From positions 2,317,501 through 2,381,500 of the forward strand of contig NC_135549.1 in assembly GCF_964340395.1 (NCBI RefSeq): DNA of 64,000 bases. Reading direction: 5' to 3'. How positions within the stretch are numbered: the stretch's first letter is position 1; every line of letters starts with the position of its first letter. A program made the position numbers and the translations under genes. Origin of the DNA: Glandiceps talaboti (taxonomy: Eukaryota; Hemichordata; Enteropneusta; Spengelidae). The notes under the pieces were generated by a model, which had not been told where the DNA came from, made no database searches, and saw only the letters and a program-made list of their open reading frames with translations. Shown one piece after another: positions 37,101 to 47,550 of this stretch.

Positions 37101-40100
37101 GCGTTGTTTTCTTGGGAAGCCCTACTCCATACTCACCTGATCGCTGTAAGTTCAATGGGTACAAAAATATTGGATCATTTGCGTTTCGACTAGAATGCAA
37201 TAATCAGGAATTAAAATGTAGCATTTTTAGCACAACTGAACTTGTTCAGTAGTGCTATAGGGATCGCCCGGCGTCTGTCTGTCTGTGTGTGTGTGTGTGT
37301 GTGTGGATGTGTGTGTGTGTGTAAACAACTTAAAGTCAAAAACTGCTGAACCGATTGCCATGATATTTGGTGGGTCCATTACCTTGGGTGTCTAGTTGGG
37401 AAATTGTTCAAATCAAAATGATCGCATCACAGGTCTGTGATTTGGGTAAAAAAATGTGATTTTTGGTCAAAAAACTTAAACTCAGAAACTACTGGGCAGA
37501 TTGGTGCGAAATTTGGTGGGAACATTCTGAAGGGGGTGTAAAGTAAGATTTGTTCATGACATGATGATTCCATCAGTGATATGCAAATTAGGGCTAAAAA
37601 TGTGTCTTTTGGGTTAAAAATCTATAATTCCAAAAGTACTGAGCAGATGGGGCTGAAATTTAATGAGAATGTATCTAGGGATGTATGGATGAAGAGATAT
37701 TAAGCATACAGTGAGTCCATGAGTGATATGCAAATTAGGTGTAAAAATGTTCATTTTTGGTCAAAAACTTATATCTCAAAAACTATTTGGTCACTGAGTC
37801 TGAAACTTGGTGAGATGTTTCTGAAAGTGTTATTCTGCAGATTTTCATCAAAACATTTTGACAAAATTGGCCCTAGCAACCATGACCACGCCCTTAGCAA
37901 CGACCAAATGGCAGTATATTTTGGTCAAATGACAACATCATCTGGTAGGCAAATGAGTAAACATTCAAAAAATGTATGTAAATACCCTAGCAACCATGAC
38001 CACGCCCATAGCAACAGCGAAATGGTCGTGTATTTCACAAAGATAACAACAGGGATTAATAGACAATTGAATAAACATTCAAAATATGTATGTAAATTTG
38101 CCTAGCAACAAGACCACGCCCATAGCAACAGCCAAATGATCACATATATTGCAAAGATAACCAGGATTAATAGACAATTTAATAAACATTCAAAAGATAT
38201 ATGTAAATATGCCTAGCAACAAGACCACGCCCATAGCAACAGCCAAATAATCACGAAATGTATGCAAATATATCTAACAACATGACCACGCCCATAGCAA
38301 CAGCCAAATGATAGCATGTATCGTAAAGATAGCAACATGGTTGGATAGGCAACTGGGTAGCCATTCAACAAATGGCCACTTATTGTTACCATATGGATAA
38401 ACATTTTTAGAAACTGTACAGTTGTGCTACAACGCCATTGGCGGTATTTTTTTATTTCAGTGTCACACTGACATTTTATTTAGTGTCGCCTGAGTAGTGT
38501 TGGTCAACAACATGAGGCGGTATGTGTTTACATGTAAACGATCTTTGATCGTGTGGCGTCATGATGGGTGAATGGTTAGTGTGACCGGCTTGGAATCTAC
38601 AGGTTGCAGGTTCGAGCCCTGTTGCTGTCTACTGTTTGTTTCTGAGTGGCTAAAGTCCTTGGGCAAGATTTGAACCATGACTGTGCCTCAGTCAACCCAG
38701 CTGTATAATTGGGGACCTGGTAGGATGTAGGTTGCAATGTGAAGGCTTTAATCCTATGCGCTGAAATGGCTGCAATGGATTGTATGCTCCCCGGGGAGTT
38801 GAGGAAGACTAAAGGGTCGTTGTGCTGTTCTGATCCGAATCAGAGGTAATAATTGTAAAGCGCTTTGAGCACGGCGTAGGAAAGTGCTATATAAGAACCC
38901 AACATTATTATTATTATTATCTCTGTTGGCCTCAATTTCACACATTGGAGTTCAGGTGCCGACATTGCAAGTTGTCCATTACATTGGAGTTCAGGTGCCG
39001 ACATTGCAAGTCGTCCATTACATTTGATAATTTAAATTAAAGCTGCATCTTTGAAGAAATGTTGCAATTTGTGTAAGACACTCTTGTGCATGGTTTGTCA
39101 ATGATGAACAGCTACTACACACACCTAGATCTAGATGCCAGTAGATGTTTAGGCTGACGTGATGTCACAAGCATGGAGTTTTCCCAGCATCCTTTGTGGC
39201 AAAAGTTCCCAAAATGGCGACACACAGTGAGGCTCAACATAGCAGAATTTTGACATTTCAAAGACACACAACTTTAATATGTTTCATTTTATTTCTAAAA
39301 TCCACATACATATCAGTTAAAACACTAAAAGTTGAGCTATCTAAAAGTTAATGTATTTGATTGGACCTTCCCTTTAATTGTCTCGTCTCATGAAATATAC
39401 AGTTCAATGCAGATTACTGTTCACTCGTTCAGTTGGGTAAAATCACACAGAAACCAATAAGAAACTGGACATGCTACACTTGAAGATAGAAAGATTGAAT
39501 CAATACAGTTTCTTGCTACATTTTGTCTAAATGAACAAACTACTGGGAACATATGCCACCATGTAGACATCAAAGGATAGGCACTCACATGGCTGCATTA
39601 GTTACAGTATATGTTTAAATAGTTTATTTCATTTAGACTGAATGTAGCCAGAAATTGTGATCTTGTAGAATGTGCAATTTCTTGATGGTTTCTGGGTGGT
39701 TATAGCAATCAGAGTGAGTGAACTGTAACCTGCAATGTGCTGTATAAGTGTATTGGCATTTATTGCAAGTGTAACTCAAGAAGGTGTTGTTCCAGCCAAT
39801 GGCTCCAAAACAGTGACTATTATTAATAGTCAATTGTGCTCATTTTCCAGGGGTTGGAAGAATTTTTCCAGGGTTTTCTGGGTGGGGAAGGGGGGGGGGG
39901 GTTGAAATTCCAGGGTCTGGGTTGTATGTGAGCTGCATAATGCTTATGGGACCCAGAATGTCATTGTTTTTTATTATGAATTTTTCACAGGTTCCAACTT
40001 TGATTGTTTATGGCGAGAAGGATACAAGCCTTGGTCGGACGTCACTGGCAAATCTCAGGAATTTGCCCAATCACAGAGTGGTAATGCTTGAAGATGCTAA

Positions 40101-40176
40101 TCATCCAGCATACTTGGATCAGCCTGACAAGTGGCATCAATCCTTGTATAATTTCCTTAAATATATTCCCAAGTAA
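34138..40176 (+). CDS. ABHD14A: ABHD14-like alpha/beta hydrolase, copy 2 (3 coding exons)
   Basis: Coding exons 34138-34564, 35983-36215 and 39991-40176 join in frame (phases 1 and 0, GT-AG) to 281 residues ending in TAA. A hydrophobic anchor spans residues ~8-29, then a Lys/Asp-rich linker and the hydrolase domain. This has [34 protein letters not shown] (Ser180), IVYGEKD (Asp231) and DANHPAYLD (His258), a full catalytic triad. Exon boundaries and the 186-nt last exon equal those of copy 1 at 0.4-2.8 kb; exon 2 is two codons longer. The gene lies 2.6 kb upstream of ACY1 copy B on the same strand, as ABHD14A lies upstream of ACY1 in human. Both introns contain mobile-element insertions. Possible AATAAA at 40859. 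Confidence 0.9.
34662..35405 (+). mobile_element. Non-LTR retrotransposon (CR1/Jockey-like) 3' fragment
   Basis: Translations in two frames give [61 protein letters not shown], then [17 protein letters not shown] and [10 protein letters not shown] before a stop. This is the C-terminal end of the reverse-transcriptase ORF. It breaks frame near 34980-35000 and ends with GCGCATTGCAAATCATC and a TTATTATTATT tail. It lies in intron 1 of ABHD14 copy 2, same orientation. Confidence 0.88.
36655..36860. repeat. Dispersed repeat, copy 2 of the 28.3-kb sequence
   Basis: Matches 28275-28450 with shared TTTTCAAGAGGGATAGTTAT, ACAAAACTTTCTGCTA and TTTGTGGTCT. The frame seen at 28.4 kb is not retained. Confidence 0.65.
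37225..38440 (+). mobile_element. TIR element, TAGCACAACTG family, long copy
   Basis: Starts TAGCACAACTGAACTTG, ends GTACAGTTGTGCTA, with TA at both edges. Interior: GTCTGTCTGTG microsatellite; three or four diverged copies of a ~120-130-bp unit (CTGAACCGATTGCC / ATATTTGGTGGG; 'ATGCAAATTAGG'); then about five copies of a unit with CCTAGCAACAAGACCACGCC and CATAGCAACAGCCAAATGAT. No transposase frame. Related copies: 5.36-5.83 kb and a fragment at 15.74 kb. Confidence 0.7.
38555..38922 (+). mobile_element. tRNA-derived SINE with CR1/L2-like 3' tail
   Basis: The 5' end resembles a tRNA gene with internal promoter boxes: A box near GGTTAGTGTGACCGGC (38572-38590) and B box GGTTCGAGCC (38609-38619). 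The 3' end has TAAAGCGCTTTGAGCACGGC and AAAGTGCTATATAAGAACCC followed by (ATT)n, the characteristic tail shared with CR1/L2-like LINEs that would mobilise it. Length about 370 bp. Confidence 0.82.
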
Positions 40177-40206
40177 AATCCAAAGAATATAGATAGTTGT
40201 TGGGGT

Positions 40207-40298
40207 TTTGTGAAGTACCGCATTTCTTCAACACGCATGCATGCATGCATGCATGCAGTCATACACACACACACACACACACACATATCACACACACA

Positions 40299-40340
<42 letters not shown>

Positions 40341-40480
40341 CACACATGCACACACACGTCTGACAAACTCACACATATCAACAAACACATGCATCCACAC
40401 TACCTCCCACATACACACACACATCCCAACATTTGCAGAAATATCAACAAACACATACATACACACACACACATCCTAAC
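40207..40480. repeat. (CATG)n and (CA)n microsatellite cluster
   Basis: ATGC tetranucleotides then interrupted CA runs, starting 30 bp after the ABHD14 copy 2 stop codon and therefore probably in its 3' UTR. Confidence 0.92.
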
Positions 40481-40655
40481 ACTTGCACATAGATATCAAC
40501 AAATTTACTTAGTATGGAACTACTACAAATGCATTTTGGTTTCAAAGTTGATCTTCTAAAAACCTGTAATGGTCTAAAATAGTCTAAAATGTGGTATGGG
40601 GTTGGCAGTACTGGCCACCCACCCCTACCAGAGCTGGCCATTAGTACCGCTCCAG

Positions 40656-40790
<135 letters not shown>

Positions 40791-40799
40791 CTGACATGC

Positions 40800-42235
40800 T
40801 CACTAGTGCATTGAAGCATATCACATTATGTTTCAAGTTAAGTTAAAATGCAGTAAAGAATAAAAAGAGTACTTTTATATGTATTCAATCAACTATTTTG
40901 TTATAACAGTACAATCTGGGTATTCTTGATTGTGGGACATGTATTTCAATTTGTCGAATATTTGTTCCTCCCTTTTGGTTCTGTGTAAAGATATAGGCAA
41001 CTACCTGACCTTCACATCATATCACTTTACGGTCTAGATTATCAGAACATGTGATTATTTTTCAAATACTATGGCAAACTGTTTGTAATTCTCTTTACAA
41101 ATTAATGTATCACAAACACCTTGGATTGGTATCAGTGAAATATGGAATTTTACAGTCTGCTTACAGAGAAAGGAGTGAATTACTATTCAGAAATATTATA
41201 TTTTTAAGGGATCTTTTTTTAAACATACAACAGTAGCAACTAAGCAAACAAGGTAAAAAGATGATTGAGTAGCAGTTTAGTAGCAGTTTAGTAGCAGTTT
41301 AGCAGCAGTTTAGTAGCAGTTTGACTGATAGAGTAGTTTCACTGCTCCAAGACACAGTTTAGTGAAATTATCATCAGACTTAGCTCAAGTCAGGTTTGAT
41401 TTTTAGTGAAAGACAATCAGCAGTCAAAAGTATGGCAGAAATACTATCCAGTTCAAATATAAGATTTCCTGAGAACATTGAGAAAGTCAATTTCAGCAAC
41501 GCAAGCTAAAAACAAAAATATAACTGAACACATACCTGGTTATCAGTGTTTTGTTGTTTGTGAAAATTGTTCCTTCGTGTAATTTATGAAGAAATGTCTA
41601 AATATGAACTTTTTTATCTGTCTAATTTGCTAAGATTGTAAAACATGAAGTAGACTGTCGACAGTCGCTCGCGCCTTTTTTTCCTACGTCTTATCTAAAC
41701 TCCGATCCAGTGCATCACTACTATAATCGCATACTGATATCGAGGGCCAAAGGCCCAAGCTGGAGCATTGCGTCGGATCGGAGCGCTGCAACGACTTAAG
41801 TTTAGATAAAACGTAGGGAAAAAAGGCACAAGCGACTGTCGACAGTCTAAGGTAAAGACATTTTTATGACAGCAGTATTTACAAATATATTGGTTTATCT
41901 TTCATTATTCGCCAGTTGCCATAAATGTTGATGGCAAGTAAAGAGATAAGACAAGACCATTTATGATTACCATAGAATGCACTTTGAAACAATTTGATAA
42001 AGTTACTACTTTGAGATTTAGGCTCTGTCATAATCAGGCAATTTCTATCAACACCTCTTTGGTGTTCATTATAATTACCTTGGTATATGGGACATTTCTT
42101 TATTTGCTTGATTTTGGATGTCATAGTTGTATTAAGATGTTTTATTTTAGAATCTCATTTATGTTGTTTTCATGATGATGTATGACATCATTTGAAGGTG
42201 TATAGACTTATGTCAACCTTTCATAAATAAATGGT
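40800..42235. other. Intergenic between ABHD14 copy 2 and ACY1 copy B
   Basis: Includes an AATAAA at 40859-40864, a small GTTTAGTAGCA tandem repeat at 41270-41325 and a palindromic MITE at 41651-41851. No coding exon recognised. Confidence 0.5.
41651..41851. mobile_element. Palindromic TA-flanked MITE
   Basis: The left end TAGACTGTCGACAGTCGCTC with GCGCCTTTTTTTCCTACG and TCTTATCTAAACT is mirrored by the right end AGTTTAGATAAAACGTAGGG and GCACAAGCGACTGTCGACAG then TCTA. The terminal 14-mer GACTGTCGACAGTC is itself palindromic. Flanking TA suggests a Tc1/mariner-type target site. A half copy is at 62.22-62.34 kb. Confidence 0.75.
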
Positions 42236-42275
42236 GAATGGTGAACTTTTTACCTTGTTTGGATTTATTGATTGC

Positions 42276-42490
42276 TATTGATGGATGGATGGATGGGTGG
42301 GTGGGTGAGTGGGTGGATAGATGGATGGATGGATGGGTGGGTGGATGGATGGATGGGTGGGTGGGTGGGTGGGTAGATGGATGGGTGGATGGATGGGTGG
42401 GTGGGTGGATGGATGGATGGGTGGATGGATGGATGGATAGATAGGTAGAGGAATATTGATTATTGGATGGGTGGATGGATAGAGGAATAT
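42276..42490. repeat. (GGAT/GGGT)n microsatellite
   Basis: About 165 bp of GGATGGATGGGTGGGT-type repeats with a degenerate extension to 42490. Confidence 0.95.
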
Positions 42491-42817
42491 TCTGATGATT
42501 GATTGTCATTGATGGATGTCTGGATAGAGATATAGATTATATATAGATATGAATAGACAGATAAATGTGTTGTACTGGGTTTACCTTGATGGCATGGGGG
42601 GGGGGGTTGATTGTTGGATGATGGGTAGGGTAGCTGTTTGAATGGATGGATGGATGGAGCGCCTGTGGTTATGACTATTGCCGATTGGTGTGACACCCCC
42701 TGACAATCATGTGATCTAGCATTCGATTCATCCGAGTGCACTACTTGAAGCGTTGGACGTCGCCTCATACCAGCTTGTGTAAAGTTGAAAAAAAAAATCC
42801 TAGAAAGTCTATCTGCA

Positions 42818-45800
42818 ATGGAAGACCCAGCAGTCAGTAATTTCAGAGAATACATCAGAATTAGAACGGTGTCCGCAGAGCCAGATCCCGATTACGGTAG
42901 GTCACATCACAATCCCTTCAAGTTTATCGCCACATTAGTCCATAGGCATAGGGAAGGGTGCATAGGGCGTGTTTCTTAGATTGTTGTTTTCGTGGTCTAC
43001 AGACTAAATATTCCTACCTATAAGGTAAGTATAGAGATTGATACATTTGTAGCAGCATGATTCATGCGATATTTTCCCCAAGAAAACGGCAATCCAGGGC
43101 GCCAATCTGAGCAATAATACGTGTCCCTGTGCATTATTCCTGCTTGCATACTAAGTAATCCGGGACTCGATCCTGATAAGTGTCCCTCCCTTCCAGGTAT
43201 GTCATACGTACCTCTCCCTTCTCCTATGGTGTTGAGGGTCATGTCAGTAATATAGACCCGTGCACCGTCTGCAAGCAGGACGAGTATCACCACATATAGG
43301 CACCTGTCACAAGTTTGCTGGAGACCGAGAGCGAGAAACAGGTGAAAAACACATAACAATCGCAATGTATGACATCTATTAGGGGTAGACCATTCGATAT
43401 CCTGGGGGGGGGGGGCTTGGAAGATTGGTGGAGAGTCATTATTTTTTCCCCCACCTGCCTGCCTGAGAATTATTTTTTTTCTCCTTCGCCTATGCTGGCA
43501 ACTTTTTTTTTTCTCCTTCGCCTATGCTGGCAACTTTTTTTTTTCTGTGCGTCTTTGAGATATCCAGATTTTTTTTATGTCAATGTTGAACACCTACTTT
43601 TGTTGCCACAATTTTCTGTTTGGTTTTCGCACAGGGTAATACAGAGAGTAAAAAGATGCTGTTCTATCACACACAGATTTTATTTAGAAAACTACATATT
43701 TCATATATGTTTAATTTTAAAACATCATTGACAGGTTTTATGCCATGGTATGATTGACACACTGAAAATACAAATCGGAAACTTGATTGGTGAGCTCAAA
43801 CATTCAGATAGACCGGTCAGTTTCTCCAGTTTGGGGGGATGGGAGGGGGGGGGGGTGTCAGTGTTTCATGGCATCTTGACAGTAAGAGGTGGAGGAAAGA
43901 ACTTTGATTTGAAACTGGAATATGTCTACCTATTATGGGGAGGGGGGTTCTAGGGGGTCTCTCCCTAGAAGCCCTGGAGGATTTTTACTCTTAAAGCCTA
44001 TTTTCAGGCTATTAACAGACACTGTCAGACAATAATTTGCAAGCTTTACAAGACAGCTCTAACAATTGTAAAAAGCAACTACACATGGTTGAAACATTTT
44101 TTAAATAAAGTTTCATAGCATCTTGACAGTAAGAGGTGGCGAGAAGAACTTTGATTTGAGGCTTGGACATGTCTGCCTCTTATGGGGGGTCCTAGGGGTC
44201 TCCCCTAGAAGCTTTTCAAGTTTTTTACCAATTTTGGTGAATCTTATTGTTGGTTTAACGAATGAGTGGCCTCTGGGGTGATGGCATCCAAGGGATCCCC
44301 CCCCCCCCCCGGCAGATCTGCAGTTTTTTGTTTCTATTTAGGCAATTTTTAGGTTATTCATAGCCTCTGAGATATATATTGCCAAACTTCGTAAAGCTAA
44401 AGTAAATATAACTTTTTAAATAAGTTTTCCCTGTTATAAAAGTGGGCCTCAGCCCTGTAACATTGGTATAGGGGGCATTGATATTGCATGTATAGTAAAG
44501 TTACTGATGTGTTAGAGCACTTTAGGAGGTCATACCTAGTGTACAATAGAAACTTGAATTTGAGTTGTGGTGTTGATACATGTAGTGTCCCAAATAGGAA
44601 GTATATTCATCCCTTCTGACAAATTCATACTGAAGAGACTGGAACAATTTAGATTAAGTTCTTTTATAAACTATCTAATAGTATGAAGAATACGATAACA
44701 AAACCTTCAAGTTCACTTTTGCCCCAAAGTGCAAGATAAGTGAAGCACTGATTGTGAAACAGCCAAACACTTACATGGCATGTTCTGTAACTAGTGTGGT
44801 AGCTAGGTAATACATGTATTATATGTATAATTTTATGTATAGTTATGTTTGAACCCTTATATGAAGTAATATTTAAACAATTTATGAAAAGAAACAGAGA
44901 CAAGAACAAATATATGTATATGTACCACAGGCCAACGAAACTGACTGGTCCCTGACATGTGTTTGAAAATGTTTGTCATGATTTGACAAGTGCCCTGGTA
45001 GGAGAGGTACGAGCAGGTTGAACAGTATACTCGAACCTGTGCATCATTTCCCTGCCAAGACATTTTTTTTCGAGCAGCAGTTGTCCATCTTTTTTTTTCC
45101 ATCACCCACTCATATCCGGATTTTTCTTTTCAAGCAACTCCATTTGGCATCTTTTTTTCCCCCCGAAATCTTCAAAGCCCCCCCCCCCCAGGATATCAAA
45201 TGGTCCACCCCTTAGTGTTAATGTTTGGCAGAAATTTACAAACTTCAATTGATGACTCTATTTAATGTTATCATAAATCAATTATATGAACATTTTTTTT
45301 GAGTGATAACTTGTCAACTTTAGGGTAACATATTTTCTGAAAAGTGTGGCTTTTTTGTCAGATGTCAAATAATGTGGTGACAGCAAACACCATTATTAAT
45401 AACCTTGTCTGTACATGTTCTTTTGTTGGCAAGGTTTGTAATAAATATCACTTAAGGGCTTTTTGCAATGCAAACCTTAAAAATATATCAAATATTAAAG
45501 TTCATCTGGCCTCCCATACTGTACAGACTCAGAGAAGGGTTGTATATCTGGGGGTAGGTCCAACTCTGCCCATTGTCAACTCGGCCCATTACCAACTCGG
45601 CCCATTAAGTGATACCAACGTCGTTCCAGCATAATGGTGATGATGTGCGTATTGTAATCTGACAGCTGACGTACGTACTTTACTTACAACATACATCAGA
45701 CAATGCAATTGTACGTGTATCAAGTCTATGTATGATTTCAATCAATGTCATACATTGCAGGAGTTTCATTCTCAATTATGAATAAAAAAGATCAAGACAT

Positions 45801-47296
45801 TTTTAGATTGCATGTCATGTTGAAGTGGACGACACGTTAGGTAATCAATGACAACACAATTTATTAAAAAATATGTTTATTACATTTGTAATAGCAAGCT
45901 GTGACGGGAATCGCAATCGTATTGAACTTGAGGCAAGTTGAAACTTGGACTAGTTCAACTGGGACGAATTGAACAGAGTGGGCCGAGTTGGCAGAGAGTG
46001 GGCCGAGTTGGTGGGCCGAGTTGGCGATTGGCCGAGTTGGACGTGCACCGTATATCTGTACTTTCAATATATTACTTTTGTATTTTTATTACTCAATAAA
46101 TACAATTATTATAATATTAATGTTTAATTTTTAGTGAATATATTGTTGGTTGTCTGATCACAAAAAATATTATACATCAGTTACAACTACTAGTAGAGTT
46201 TTAAAACTTGAATCCACTAAAAATATGCTTTGTGTATATTGACATTGATATTAAAGCACAATTTTTTTCAAAAAAATAGATAAATAAAAAAAGATGAAAA
46301 ATACGCACGTTATATTAAATCTACTTAAATAGTGTCTAATTTAGTTTAATCTGGAACAAAGTTAGAGGAGTATCCATTTTAAAATAGCAATGCATTTTAG
46401 TCATCCCCAGTATTTCCCAGAGTTCACTACATCAAGTTATATTTGATATATTGAATATTAATTTTGATATTATAATCTTTTCAACATCAAATATACATTA
46501 TGTTGTTCTTGTTTTGTTTCACTTTTACAGATGGAGCAGTTAAATTCCTGGAAAGGATGGCCAAGGACATAGAATTGCCATTCCGATGTATTGAAGTTCA
46601 TCCTGGAATGCCAGTGGTCATTATCTCGTGGGAAGGAACGGATCCATCTCTGCCGTCGTTAATGCTGAATTCACACACAGATGTTGTACCAGTATTTCTA
46701 GTAAGACTATCATATTTTATACCTAATCATCATCCATCAATTGGGGGTTCAGTTTCTTTTATATCATCATATAATGTGGACAGCTACATACACAGGTTTA
46801 TTAATAATAATAATAACAACAACAATAATAATAACAATAATGATGATGATAATAATAATATAAGTTTATTTCCATTTGCATAAAAATGTATTGGAAATTT
46901 GCTTTCCAGGTGCACTCATAAAAAAGGAAACTAAAGACTGGAAAAAAAAACAATTGAATAAAACATTGGAAAGAAAAAGTGAAATGTAAAAACAAGAGAT
47001 GACATTACGCTAACACTTCAAAAAGGTTCCTCTTTCTCCCAACTTGTACTCAGTTGCATACAAACAAATACCCCAAGGGAGAAAGAGGATCAAAACACAA
47101 AAATAAACAGTATGAAACTAATATGAATGGTAAATGATCCTAGGACAGGCTGAGGCAATAGGCAATCTAGTATATATAACACTATAGATATGTAAATGAA
47201 AGTTCACCAAACATTGGAACTCCAGTTACAGCTATTGAAACATTACAGTGCAGTTGTTGTCCCATATGCTTGTCTGGATGAAGCACTTTTTGTTTG

Positions 47297-47348
<52 letters not shown>

Positions 47349-47493
47349 GACAGACAGACATACATACATACATACATACATACATACATACATACATACA
47401 TACATACATACATACATACATACATACATACATACATACATACATACATACATACATACATACAGACAGAGAAAGACAGACAGACAGGCAGGC

Positions 47494-47550
<57 letters not shown>

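Larger units (their letters stand above)
36242..39376. mobile_element. TTAA-flanked TIR element (T2-MITE-like), with nested insertions
   Basis: The left end TTAAAGGGAAGGTCCAATCA is repeated in perfect inverse at the right end (ATTTGATTGGACCTTCCCTTTAA near 39350-39373, shortened here to its parts TTGATTGGACC and TTCCCTTTAA). The TTAA target duplication and TTAAAGGR start match the T2 group of piggyBac-type MITEs. The 3.1-kb span is inflated by other elements inside it (37.2-38.4 kb and 38.55-38.92 kb). It lies in intron 2 of ABHD14 copy 2. Confidence 0.65.

Noticed and set aside
38605-38622. Functional tRNA gene
   Set aside because: A and B boxes are present but the cloverleaf is not complete, and a CR1/L2-like tail follows; it is a SINE head.
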